A DNA stretch of 13,781 bases from Acidobacteriota bacterium (GCA_003224515.1 QHZC01000269.1:451-14231); one strand, 5' to 3'. Shown: positions 1 through 7,092, numbered from the stretch's first letter. Numbers and translations: made by a program. The notes: generated from the sequence alone by a model not told the origin.

Positions 1-112
1 AGGGGTAAGTGTCCAACTGTTCTATCGGACAGTGGACTGAGGTTTTGACGAGGATGACAATGCGCCTTCCGTGAGGCGTGCTGAAAACTTCGCAAGCCTT
101 GTGAGAATTTCA
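1..112. other. Non-coding stretch at left edge
   Basis: No convincing coding signal lies here; open frames running through it are antisense to the FecR-like gene. It holds a strong inverted repeat at 11-37 (annotated separately) and a weaker one, CGCCT at 63-67 and AGGCG at 74-78 with a 6-base loop. The weaker one lies just past the stop of the FecR-like gene but has no T tract, so it is at best a poor terminator. Confidence 0.5.
11..37. promoter_or_regulatory. Inverted repeat: operator-like site or hairpin, copy 1
   Basis: The core is ACTGTTC (16-22), a TATC loop (23-26) and GGACAGT (27-33). An outer pair, GTCCA (11-15) and TGGAC (33-37), lengthens the RNA stem to 11 pairs with A16 bulged and one G-U pair. 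The core closely resembles the perfect palindrome at 8529-8544, which favours a DNA operator for a dimeric repressor. It could instead be the 3'-end hairpin of a gene outside the window, although only TGAGGTTTT follows. Confidence 0.45.
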
Positions 113-1159
113 TCAGGAGCCGCTCGGCCACAGTTTGCGGACGAAGTTACGGACACGATCTACAAAGGAATCGCTGGCGGTGGCAGCCGGCTTCGAAGCA
201 CTCGCCGCGACGGTTGGTGCCGGCGCCGGAGTGACGGCAGCAACGGCTACGCCTTCCACGCGGCCTTGGAAGATGAGCGTGGGACGCACGCGCACGCGAC
301 GCACCAGAACGATCATCCTTGGATCGACCTCCGGCTGGACTTTGGCGCTGGCGTCGTAGATCAGCGGTGGCATAAAGACCTGGTAGGCGGGCTCCTCCTT
401 GGCGGGGGGCGTTTCGACTGTGGTGGGCTGCGGGTTCGGCTTTGCGTCGGGGGCTTTCTTGTGCGCTTCCTCGGCTGTCGCGAGTTGGCTGACTTCGAGC
501 TGCGGCGGAGGAGTTGCTTTTGCAGCTTGTAGATCGCAGGCGCAGTGGCCGGCGCTGGTGCGAAGACTGTCAAGCTGCCCGTTGAGGAGGAGAACGTCGC
601 CAGCCTGCGGGATGAGGACGCTCTGCCCGGTCAACTGCTGCTCCGCTCGGACGGCTCCGCGGTTCGCGCGGATGCACATGGCGCCGGAGTCGTCGAAACC
701 GACGAGGACGTCTCGCGGCGCGTCGCCGATGCCGACAGTTTGCGCCTGGATCTGGGGAGTGTAGATTATCAGGGCGAGCTCGCGGGCGATGTGCACGTGA
801 ATCGTGCCGGTTTCGAGGGCGATCGTCAGCGAACCTCCGGATTTGAGGACCGACAGATGCGCCGGACCGCAAATGCTGATCTGGCCACCTTCAACGAGGT
901 CGATGCGCGCGGCGCCGGATTTGACGCGCACGTCACTGCCGCTGCGCAGGACGGGTTTCGCCTGGCCGTGGACGACCTCGACGCTCATGGGTCCGGTGAC
1001 GCTGATAGCTTCGCCGTCGATGATTCCCACGGAGTCGGGCGGCGGTTCATCGGGACGCGCAGCGGCCGCGGCGATTAGCGCAGTGCAGAGGATGGCCACG
1101 CAGGGCGCAGGCACTGTGGCGCGGCGTCGGCATGCGATCGAATTGGAGAAGACCGCCAC
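113..1159 (-). CDS. Exported FecR-like domain protein with Pro/Ala-rich C-terminus
   Basis: This 348-residue protein begins at GTG; on the minus strand AGAGG precedes it by about eight bases. Residues 1-35 look like a signal peptide: three arginines at 11-13, a hydrophobic run at 16-34 and an AAA cleavage region. Residues about 43-125 resemble the beta-rich FecR/DUF4880-adjacent fold, with alternating short strands around 'VRVKSGAARIDLVEGG' and 'LETGTIHVHI'. In that family this domain senses or scaffolds in the periplasm. Residues about 210-270 are Pro/Ala/Lys-rich and probably unstructured, and the last 20 residues form a basic amphipathic tail (VDRVRNFVRKLW). There is no second transmembrane helix and no sigma/anti-sigma partner beside it, so a classical FecR signalling role is not supported. 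It is divergent from the acyltransferase-like gene. The exported location is fairly secure; the function is unknown. Confidence 0.8.
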   Translation of the reverse strand: MAVFSNSIACRRRATVPAPCVAILCTALIAAAAARPDEPPPDSVGIIDGEAISVTGPMSVEVVHGQAKPVLRSGSDVRVKSGAARIDLVEGGQISICGPAHLSVLKSGGSLTIALETGTIHVHIARELALIIYTPQIQAQTVGIGDAPRDVLVGFDDSGAMCIRANRGAVRAEQQLTGQSVLIPQAGDVLLLNGQLDSLRTSAGHCACDLQAAKATPPPQLEVSQLATAEEAHKKAPDAKPNPQPTTVETPPAKEEPAYQVFMPPLIYDASAKVQPEVDPRMIVLVRRVRVRPTLIFQGRVEGVAVAAVTPAPAPTVAASASKPAATASDSFVDRVRNFVRKLWPSGS

Positions 1160-1195
1160 TCGGTAAACCTCTCAAGCCGCGGAGGCAGAAAGTCT

Positions 1196-1208
1196 CACCT
1201 ATACTATA
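1196..1208. promoter_or_regulatory. Possible shared -10 region between divergent genes
   Basis: The 79-base divergent spacer contains TATACTATA (1200-1208), which supplies a -10-like hexamer on both strands: TATACT on plus (1200-1205) and TATAGT on minus (1203-1208). No good TTGACA-type -35 box lies at the right distance on either strand, so this is only a weak candidate. Confidence 0.25.
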
Positions 1209-1238
1209 CGTCGGCGGCTCTGCAGCCGCACGCAGAGG

Positions 1239-1988
1239 ATGATGACGACACCAGACGCAGCCGTCGAGGCCGTGAAGAAATCAGGCGAGGAACCTGTGAA
1301 TGTGCATTACGACATACGGCTGCCGGACCTGCCGTGGTCGCGGCGCATCCAGATTCCCATTATCGCCGCGGCGGTGTACAGCGTGATTCGAATGCTGGGT
1401 CCGACGCTGCGTTATGAGGTGCTGGGCTGGCAGCATGCGGAACGGGTGCATGCTTCGGGCAAGCGATGCATCTGGGCGTTTTGGCACCGAATCATTCTCC
1501 CGATTGTGTGGTGGCACCGAGACCACGGCGTGGTAGTGATGAACACGACGGCGTTCGACGGGCAGTGGACGCGCAAAGTGATTGAGTGGCTGGGATTCCT
1601 GGCAGTGATGGCGCGGCGGTTGGACGTAGGAGTGGATTGCGCGTTCACGATCGATGGCCCACGCGGGCCGCGTTACGTGGCGAAGCCGGGACCGGTGATG
1701 CTGGCGCGGAAAACGGGATGCCCGATCCTGGTCTTTCACATCGGCGTGGATCGCGGCAAGACTTTTGAGCAGACCTGGGATCATTTCTTGCTGCCAGCTC
1801 CATTTGCGCGTACCGCCATACTGTTCGCCCCGCCAATTTACGTGCCGAAGGATGCGAGTGCAGAACTCATGGAAGCCAAGCATGCCGAAATGCAGCGGGA
1901 GTTGGAACGCGTGCGGGATATTGCCGAGAGCTGGTTTTCCCTTGGCGAAATCGAACGCCAGCGATACCGAGAGGAGTTCGGGAAGTGA
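1239..1988 (+). CDS. DUF374 lysophospholipid acyltransferase-like protein lacking the RGSS motif
   Basis: The protein has 249 residues and belongs to the DUF374/LPLAT group, which is thought to acylate glycerolipids or lipid A-like acceptors at the inner membrane. Visible family features are the FWHR histidine region (residues 81-84), FDGQW (106-110), TIDGPRGPRYVAKPGPV (137-153) and the WDHFLLPAPF segment followed by APPIYVP. Relatives have a conserved glycine/serine stretch of the type RGSSSRGG between 'WLGF' and the helix before DGPRGP. Here F120 is followed directly by LAVMARRL, so about 14 residues appear to be missing in frame. AGAGG (1234-1238) abuts the first ATG; the second ATG at 1242 or an internal start may be the real one. 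The C-terminus (ERVRDIAESWF) is intact. Membership is well supported, but activity is doubtful. Confidence 0.85.
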   Translation: MMTTPDAAVEAVKKSGEEPVNVHYDIRLPDLPWSRRIQIPIIAAAVYSVIRMLGPTLRYEVLGWQHAERVHASGKRCIWAFWHRIILPIVWWHRDHGVVVMNTTAFDGQWTRKVIEWLGFLAVMARRLDVGVDCAFTIDGPRGPRYVAKPGPVMLARKTGCPILVFHIGVDRGKTFEQTWDHFLLPAPFARTAILFAPPIYVPKDASAELMEAKHAEMQRELERVRDIAESWFSLGEIERQRYREEFGK

Positions 1989-2045
1989 CGCCAACGGTCG
2001 GAGGGTACGGGCGCAATACGCCGGACGCTCACCGGTGAAAGGGAA

Positions 2046-3221
2046 TTAGTTATTGGTGCGTTCGCCAAGCTTGACGGGAACGTCCATTTTCTTGCCGCCG
2101 CGAAAGAGCGTCACGGTCACGTTGTCGCCGGGACGCTTGTGGTTGAGGACGAGGTTGACGTCGAGTTGGCTGGCGACTTTCTGGCTGTCGATGGCCACGA
2201 TGACGTCGCCACCGATGGCGATTCTGCGCATGCCTGCTTCCGCGATACGATTGCCTCCTTGAATGCCGGCGGCGGCGGCCGGACCACCCTTCGTGGCTCT
2301 CTCCACAAGCAGGCCCTCTTTGACGGGCAGGTCCAGAGCTTCGCCTAGCCAGCCGCCGACGGGCACCGTTTCCACACCGAGGAAAGCACGGTGAACGCGG
2401 CCGTCGGTCATGAGATCGTTGGCGATGTTCTTTGCCGTGTTGATAGGAATGGCGAACCCGATGCCGGCGGTGGTGCCGCTGGGCGTGTAAATCGCGGAGT
2501 TGATGCCAATGACTTCACCGTGCGAATTGATGAGCGGCCCGCCGGAATTGCCGCGGTTGATAGCCGCGTCGGTCTGGATGGCTTCGTCAATGAAAGTGGT
2601 TTGGCTGGTCTGCACGGTGCGTCCGAGCGCGCTGACGACGCCGGTGGTGAGGGTGGACTGGAAACCAAAGGGGTTGCCGATCGCGAGGACTTTTTGGCCC
2701 ACTTGAAGCGTTCCGGAATCTCCCAGCGGCAGCGCGGCGAGATGCTTTCCCTTGGGGTCGATCTTCAAGAGTGCGACATCATTGCGCTGGTCGGCGCCGA
2801 TGAATTTTGCAGGAAAGCGGGATTGATCGCCGAGCACAACTTCAATGGACTGTGCCTCTTGCACCACGTGAAAGTTGGTGAGGATGTAGCCGCGGGCATC
2901 AATCACGAAACCGGAGCCGGCGCCTTCGACGGGGACAGGGTCCATGAAGAAATCATATTCCGTCGCTTTGGTGAGAATGTTAGCTACGGCCGGGGATGCT
3001 TGCCGGTAGATGCGTACGTTGATGGATTCATCGTTGGTCAAGGTAGCATCGCGCTGCCCAATGGCCGTGGCCGCGGGAGAGCTCGAACCGCCGAGAGGCA
3101 AGGCTTCGACCTTGGTGGGTTGGTGGGGGCCGAAGCGCGCGCCGGCCCAATAGGCGCCGAGGATTAGCACCAGCGCGGCAACCGTGATGCGGGCGCGGTT
3201 GGAGTTGTTCACTGCGTTCAT
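2046..3221 (-). CDS. HtrA/DegP-family membrane-anchored serine protease with PDZ domain
   Basis: This envelope quality-control protease has 391 residues from the chosen start. AGAAGGG (3231-3237 on the complement) sits nine bases before the ATG at 3221; an ATG 11 codons upstream lacks this. Residues 11-30 form an N-terminal membrane anchor. The trypsin-like domain spans about 70-265 with the complete triad: His118 in TNFHVV, Asp148 in RNDVALL and Ser226 in GNSGGP. One PDZ domain follows at about 280-388 (FLGVETVPV, then GGDVIVAIDS), as in the DegS/HhoA-like one-PDZ layout. The protein probably cleaves or monitors misfolded periplasmic proteins. It lies 155 bases downstream of coaE in the same direction, so read-through or its own promoter is possible. 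The family is certain; the exact ortholog (degP, degS or degQ) is not assignable. Confidence 0.95.
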   Translation of the reverse strand: MNAVNNSNRARITVAALVLILGAYWAGARFGPHQPTKVEALPLGGSSSPAATAIGQRDATLTNDESINVRIYRQASPAVANILTKATEYDFFMDPVPVEGAGSGFVIDARGYILTNFHVVQEAQSIEVVLGDQSRFPAKFIGADQRNDVALLKIDPKGKHLAALPLGDSGTLQVGQKVLAIGNPFGFQSTLTTGVVSALGRTVQTSQTTFIDEAIQTDAAINRGNSGGPLINSHGEVIGINSAIYTPSGTTAGIGFAIPINTAKNIANDLMTDGRVHRAFLGVETVPVGGWLGEALDLPVKEGLLVERATKGGPAAAAGIQGGNRIAEAGMRRIAIGGDVIVAIDSQKVASQLDVNLVLNHKRPGDNVTVTLFRGGKKMDVPVKLGERTNN

Positions 3222-3376
3222 CGGTGTCGTCCCTTCTGATCCACTCGATGCCAATAGTATAAGGAAAATCGAAGAGAGATTCTCCTCTCACTTCAGCGAA
3301 GCGGTCGGAGGGCAAAAGTCATGGCGCCAAGACCGCGCCACGGCGTAGAGTTCCTCGGCACGCTGGAATGACGGAG

Positions 3377-3985
3377 TTAGCCCCGTGCCGCCCCCCGGCG
3401 GAGCTTAGCGGCGAGGGCTTCGACCTGGCGGCGAGTTTGCTCGAGAGAGCCGGAGCAGTCGATTTTCTCGGTGGCAAGAAGAAGTTTTTCTTCGACGGGA
3501 AGCTGGGCGGCGATGCGGCGGCAGGCTTCGGCTTCGCCGAGGCCACGCGCCACGAGGCGCTGGAGCTGCTGTTCGGGCTCGCACCAGACGACCACAAGGC
3601 CATCCAGTTTCTTGTGAATGCCGGATTCGATCAGGAGGGCGGCTTCCACAAAGGCGGCATCGCGCGTGCCGCCGCGCTGCCAGTCCTCGAACTGACGGAA
3701 GACGACTTCGGCGACGCGAGGATGGACGATGACGTTGAGGCGCTCGAGTCTGGAGCGATCGGCAAAGACAATGGCGCTGAGCTTTGCACGATCAACGCGG
3801 CCATTGGGGGCGAGCACCGCCTGTCCGAATTCCTGGAGGGCCTCGTTGTAGGCCGGCTGGCCCGGCTCGATGAGCCGGTGAGCCAGGGAGTCGGCGTCGA
3901 GGACGGCGAAGCCCATTTCGCGCAGCATGGCAGCGACAGCACTCTTACCGCTGGCGATGCCCCCGGTGAGTCCGAGTCGGAGCAT
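3377..3985 (-). CDS. coaE: Dephospho-CoA kinase
   Basis: CoaE catalyses the last step of coenzyme A synthesis, ATP-dependent phosphorylation of the 3'-hydroxyl of dephospho-CoA, in the cytoplasm. The 202-residue length is normal. The P-loop GGIASGKS is at residues 8-15, followed by the typical LDADSLAHRL acid pair, RLERLNVIVHP in the CoA-binding helix region, and VEAALLIESG before the Walker B-like strand (LVVVWCEPEQQLQRL). The ATG at 3985 is preceded by GGGGA on the minus strand. It starts 11 bases after the folD stop, so the two are almost certainly co-transcribed, linking folate C1 and CoA metabolism. The C-terminal Arg/Ala tail is variable in the family. Confidence 0.96.
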   Translation of the reverse strand: MLRLGLTGGIASGKSAVAAMLREMGFAVLDADSLAHRLIEPGQPAYNEALQEFGQAVLAPNGRVDRAKLSAIVFADRSRLERLNVIVHPRVAEVVFRQFEDWQRGGTRDAAFVEAALLIESGIHKKLDGLVVVWCEPEQQLQRLVARGLGEAEACRRIAAQLPVEEKLLLATEKIDCSGSLEQTRRQVEALAAKLRRGAARG

Positions 3986-3996
3986 TTTTTCCCCGA

Positions 3997-4953
3997 CTAC
4001 CGCGCCGTGGCGGTCGATTGAGTTGCAGAAAATTTGGGTGACGCGCGGCGGAGGCGCGCGGCCTTCACCGTGTTGCTCATGAGCATGCTGATGGTCATGG
4101 GGCCAACGCCGCCGGGCACAGGCGTGAGTGCTCCGGCGGTATTGATGGCGGCGGGGTGCACGTCGCCGACGAGAGCGCTTCTTTTGGCGTGGAATTTTTC
4201 GAGGCGGTCTGGAAAGTTGCGAAAAAGCCGCGCGGCTTCCTCGGGGTCGGTAACGCGATTGGTGCCAACATCGATAACCGCCGCACCGGGCTTGATCCAG
4301 TCCGCTTCCACATAGCCGGCTTTGCCGATGGCGGCGACGATGATATCGGCGCGGCGGAGGACATTCGGCAGATCACGCGTTTTGGAATGGCAAATCGTAA
4401 CAGTGGCGTTGGCGTGCATGAGGAGAAGAGCCATGGGCTTACCAACGATGTCGCTGCGGCCGAGGACGACGGCGTTGGCGCCTTCGATCTTGACATCGTT
4501 GCGGCGCAGAATTTCCATGCAGCCGGCGGGAGTGCAGGCAACCAGGCCGGGGCGTCCGCTGACGAGGCGGCCAAGATTGACGGGATGGAAGCCATCCACG
4601 TCTTTGGAGGGGTCGACCGCTTCGAGGATGCGCTTGGTATCGACCTGCGGGGGAAGCGGTAGTTGGACGAGAATGCCGTCCACGTCGTTGTCGCGATTCA
4701 AGTCTTCGACGACGGCGAGCAGATCGAGGGTGCTCACGTTGGCCGGCGGCTTGATGAGCGCACTGGCGAGGCCGAGTTCTTCGCAGGCCGCGATCTTGCT
4801 TTTTACGTAGAGTTGCGAGGCGGAATTCTCTCCGACGAGGACCGCGGCGAGGCCGGGACGCACGCCGGCCGAGCTGAGGAGGCGGACCTCATCTCTCAGC
4901 TCGGCAAAGATTTGGTCGCGAATTTTGGTGCCGTCGAGGATCCGTGCGGTCAT
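3997..4953 (-). CDS. folD: Bifunctional methylenetetrahydrofolate dehydrogenase/cyclohydrolase
   Basis: FolD interconverts 5,10-methylene-THF, methenyl-THF and 10-formyl-THF with NADP(H), supplying C1 units for purines and formyl-methionine. The start is set at the ATG giving 'MTARILDGTKI', the standard FolD N-terminus, 318 residues in all. A longer frame to 5025 would add 24 unrelated residues and cover the promoter-like region. Catalytic Tyr49 and Lys53 sit in YVKSK; QLPLP (97-101) and KDVDGFHP (about 117-124) form the folate site; GRSDIVGKPMA is the dinucleotide-binding loop; GDVHPAA and TPVPGGVGPMT are the C-terminal signatures. About 24 residues, rich in Ala/Arg/Ser, extend past the usual end. 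No strong Shine-Dalgarno precedes the ATG (only GAAAGCGAG). It is the first gene of the folD-coaE pair. Confidence 0.96.
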   Translation of the reverse strand: MTARILDGTKIRDQIFAELRDEVRLLSSAGVRPGLAAVLVGENSASQLYVKSKIAACEELGLASALIKPPANVSTLDLLAVVEDLNRDNDVDGILVQLPLPPQVDTKRILEAVDPSKDVDGFHPVNLGRLVSGRPGLVACTPAGCMEILRRNDVKIEGANAVVLGRSDIVGKPMALLLMHANATVTICHSKTRDLPNVLRRADIIVAAIGKAGYVEADWIKPGAAVIDVGTNRVTDPEEAARLFRNFPDRLEKFHAKRSALVGDVHPAAINTAGALTPVPGGVGPMTISMLMSNTVKAARLRRASPKFSATQSTATAR

Positions 4954-4993
4954 GCGATGCTCGCTTTCGCCCGGGCGTGCGGTGCAAAAGAAA

Positions 4994-5002
4994 ATCATAG
5001 CA
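4994..5002 (-). promoter_or_regulatory. Extended -10 promoter candidate for folD
   Basis: On the minus strand the sequence reads TGCTATGAT, an extended -10 (TGnTATGAT) about 40 bases before the folD ATG, inside an AT-richer patch. Upstream TTGTGT (5020-5025) could act as a weak -35, but the 20-base spacing is long. The extended -10 makes a -35 less necessary. This is inferred only from motif and position. Confidence 0.4.
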
Positions 5003-5120
5003 CACGCAAAAACGAGGAAACACAAGTCATGCCGTGGGAACCATCAGGGCTCCGCATTTAGGGCTTTGGGCGGGGTGCCCATTCTGCTAGCATCCCAGCA
5101 ATTTGGCAAAGGAGGCAAGC

Positions 5121-5419
5121 ATGGCGACCGTAAGGCGAATCGCGCCGGGATCTGCGTTCAAGGTGGGACTCGTCGTATACGCGTTCCTTGGCTTAATCAT
5201 CGGGATTTGCGTGGCACTGTTTTCCATGATGGCGGGATCCTTGGGAAGTTTGGCAGGAGGCGGAGTACCCGGCGCGCGTGCGTTGGGTTTGGCCTCGGCG
5301 CCATTATTCTTTTCCCGATTCTGTACGGCATCGTTGGGGGCATCGCCGGAGTCATCGGAGCGGCGGTGTACAACCTCGCAGCCGGCTGGGTGGGCGGGCT
5401 CGAAGTCGATATCAGCTAG
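5121..5419 (+). pseudogene. Small two-TM membrane protein gene split by a -1 frame change
   Basis: AAAGGAGG (5108-5115) lies five bases before the ATG at 5121, an excellent start. The first frame gives a basic N-terminus (MATVRRIAPGSAFKVG), then a membrane segment at about residues 15-37, and would run on as unrelated sequence to a stop ending at 5447. From about 5285 the -1 frame instead encodes a hydrophobic GLGAIILFPILYG segment and ends EVDIS at 5419. Joined, the two halves give a roughly 99-residue protein with two membrane segments, like a small membrane protein family I associate with Acidobacteriota. The switch point is G_GGT_TTG (5285-5291), in zero-frame phase. One extra T in the TTT run would restore a single frame with GFGLGAI. 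It is either a one-base deletion (real or sequencing error) or programmed frameshifting. Function is unknown. Confidence 0.7.
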
Positions 5420-5555
5420 GTTGATTCGCGTTCGAATCGCTGTTTGACTGCCGCGGGCGTTCTGAATCTTCTATTTCTCCGCGACATCCAAGCAAGTGGC
5501 AATTTCGATGGGTGTAAGTGTGTTTCGATAGCAGCTACGAACGGAAGAAACGAAG

Positions 5556-6173
5556 ATGACATTTTTTGAGGATTTGGGCGACAGGAGAGAGCTGGAGAAA
5601 AAGGCCGAAGCGGGAGGGCGGCTGCCGCCTGGGCAGTCGCTGACGCTGAAGTGGCCGGTGCTGCATTACGGCAGTGTGCCAACGTTCGATCCGGCGAAGT
5701 GGGACTTCAAGATCTCGGGGCTGGTGGAAGAGCCGGCGCAGTGGACGTGGAAGGCATTTCGGACGTTGCCGCAGACGGAGGTGACATCGGATTTTCACTG
5801 TGTGACGCGCTGGAGCCGGCTGGATAACCGGTGGAAAGGCGTGTTGTTCACGGAAGTGACGAAGCTGGTCAAGCCGAAATCGGAGGCCCAGTTCGCGCTG
5901 GTGCTGGCGGAAGAAGGCTACACAGCAAATGTGCCTCTGGGGGATTTGCTGCGGCCGAATGTGCTGTTCGCGTTTGAACATGACGGCGAGCCGCTGACCG
6001 CGGAGCACGGCGGGCCCTTGCGGCTGATCGTGCCGCATCTTTATGCATGGAAGAGCGCGAAGTGGGTGCGCGGGTTCATGCTGCTGGATCACGACCGGCT
6101 GGGCTTCTGGGAGCGGAACGGCTATCACGCCTACGGGGATCCGTGGAAAGAGCAGCGCTATTCTGGAGGTTAG
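5556..6173 (+). CDS. Sulfite oxidase-like molybdopterin-dependent oxidoreductase
   Basis: This 205-residue protein has the sulfite-oxidase fold of COG2041 in its short, single-domain form (YuiH-like). Cys82 in DFHCVTRWS is the expected molybdenum ligand. Other family marks are FDPAKWDFKISGLV, GGPLRLIVPHLYAWKSAKWVRG (about 152-172) and the closing FWERNGYHAYGDPW. There is no signal peptide or twin-arginine motif, so it is predicted to be cytoplasmic, unlike MsrP. It also lacks the dimerisation domain of true sulfite oxidases, so sulfite as substrate should not be assumed. The ATG follows a GGAAG-type ribosome site. No molybdenum cofactor gene or redox partner is seen in the window. The family is secure, but the reaction is not known. 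Confidence 0.93.
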   Translation: MTFFEDLGDRRELEKKAEAGGRLPPGQSLTLKWPVLHYGSVPTFDPAKWDFKISGLVEEPAQWTWKAFRTLPQTEVTSDFHCVTRWSRLDNRWKGVLFTEVTKLVKPKSEAQFALVLAEEGYTANVPLGDLLRPNVLFAFEHDGEPLTAEHGGPLRLIVPHLYAWKSAKWVRGFMLLDHDRLGFWERNGYHAYGDPWKEQRYSGG

Positions 6174-6517
6174 AGGTTTGGATTCTAAGTTTGGGGAAAA
6201 ATTCCGAGTTCACCATGCAGCCACATCCCGCTGCGCACCGCGGGGCAGCATCAATTGACGGGGCGCATCATCGCGATGAATTCTTTCGATTGGACTCCCC
6301 GGGAAGTATTCTGGAAAATTGACATTGCACAGTTCGCGCGTTGCCACGCCGCAACGTACGACGAGAACTTCGTAGTTCTTTAGCAAGCCCTGTCCAGCCT
6401 CTTGGTTGAATCGGTTGTTCTCTGACCTCGTGGTCTGAAGCGGAAACAAAAAGAACTCTAGCTGATGCCCTAAGCAAAGCTTGGGCGTCCATCCCAATGC
6501 AAAGTGGAGGAACGACA
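6174..6517. other. 344-base intergenic leader with three hairpins
   Basis: No coding region is supported here. It contains three inverted repeats: CGTTGC/GCAACG (6339-6344, 6351-6356; 6-base loop CACGCC), AGAACT/AGTTCT (6364-6369, 6374-6379; loop TCGT) and GACC/GGTC (6424-6427, 6432-6435; loop TCGT again). TTGACA occurs at 6319-6324, but no matching -10 lies 16-18 bases on. None is followed by a T tract, so these are not terminators. They probably belong to the leader of the gene at 6518. Confidence 0.45.
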
Positions 6518-7024
6518 ATGGCAACACTTCTGAGTAAATCGATTAATTATGAGAATATTGTGAGATTTGTACTGCTCGGGCTGGTGACCCTCTACGGAGC
6601 CGCAAGGCCCCTTCTTGGCCAGGAAACGGTCGCCGGTAAGTTCACGCTGACCGAAAATACCCGCTTCGGGAACAAAGTCCTTCCGGCGGGAGCGTACACA
6701 TTTTCCGTGGAGCCCGCGGGTCTCCTGCAATCCGTCAATTCGATCCAAGGTGCGCGCCAACCAGTAATTGTCATCGTGCGTGCGGCCACAAAAGCCGGCC
6801 CGGTTGCCGCCATTTTCGCAATGGCCTCGCATAGTGACCACTCTTTGGACTCAAGTAAGCTCGTTCTAGCGCCAGTGAACAATGGAGTGGCCATGCACTC
6901 CATGTACCTGGATCAGCAGGAACTTGTTCTGGATTTCGATTGGTCCAGCCCGAAGAGCAAGACCCCGATGCTTGCCCAGGCGGCACGCCCTGAACCAGCG
7001 TCGGCATCCAGGGCAACCGATTGA
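6518..7024 (+). CDS. Small exported protein of unknown function
   Basis: The protein has 168 residues from the ATG at 6518, which GGAGG (6506-6510) precedes by seven bases; an ATG seven codons earlier lacks such a site. A hydrophobic segment at about 14-33 with a short N-terminus suggests a signal peptide, probably cut near residues 28-35. The mature part opens with 'GKFTLTENTRFGNKVLPAG' and 'YTFSVEPAG', a beta-rich pattern I have seen in short acidobacterial secreted proteins; I know no function. The last 20 residues are Ala/Pro/Ser-rich. It stands alone between a long hairpin-bearing leader and a terminator at 7062-7092, beyond which lies the GAF-ANTAR gene in the same direction. No catalytic motif is visible. 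Confidence 0.75.
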   Translation: MATLLSKSINYENIVRFVLLGLVTLYGAARPLLGQETVAGKFTLTENTRFGNKVLPAGAYTFSVEPAGLLQSVNSIQGARQPVIVIVRAATKAGPVAAIFAMASHSDHSLDSSKLVLAPVNNGVAMHSMYLDQQELVLDFDWSSPKSKTPMLAQAARPEPASASRATD

Positions 7025-7044
7025 TGAGTATTCTCTACCGGTGC

Positions 7045-7068
7045 GGCGGGTCGTTCAAGCGGCCCGCC
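7045..7068 (+). promoter_or_regulatory. Possible antiterminator hairpin overlapping the terminator arm
   Basis: GGCGGG (7045-7050) pairs with CCCGCC (7063-7068), extended by a T-G pair and two more GC pairs to a nine-pair stem around the six-base loop TTCAAG (7054-7059). Its 3' arm overlaps the 5' arm of the downstream terminator, so the two structures exclude each other. This is the geometry of an attenuator, read from pairing alone. Confidence 0.45.
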
Positions 7069-7092
7069 AGCAGCGCCGGCAGCGGGCTTTTT
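7062..7092 (+). terminator. Intrinsic terminator between exported-protein and GAF-ANTAR genes
   Basis: GCCCGC (7062-7067) and GCGGGC (7082-7087) form a GC stem directly followed by TTTTT (7088-7092). The 14-base loop is GC-rich. It lies about 40 bases past the stop of the exported-protein gene and 75 bases before the GAF-ANTAR start, so it either ends the first transcript or gates the second. Confidence 0.6.

Noticed and set aside
1281..1994. 237-codon minus-strand frame opposite the DUF374 gene
   Set aside because: Product is Arg/His/Pro-rich without a domain, while the plus strand encodes clear DUF374 motifs.
2020..2040. TCACCGGTGA palindrome between the DUF374 and HtrA stops
   Set aside because: Ten-base palindrome without loop or T tract; consistent with chance in GC-rich DNA.
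2391..3167. 258-codon plus-strand frame opposite the HtrA gene
   Set aside because: Antisense to a complete, motif-verified protease; high-GC frames often stay open on the opposite strand.
3368..4021. 217-codon plus-strand frame opposite coaE
   Set aside because: Shadow of coaE, which has an intact P-loop and normal length.
5020..5025. Longer folD start near 5025
   Set aside because: Adds a hydrophobic, cysteine-containing N-terminus not seen in FolD and overlaps the extended -10 candidate; MTARILDGTKI at 4953 matches the family start.
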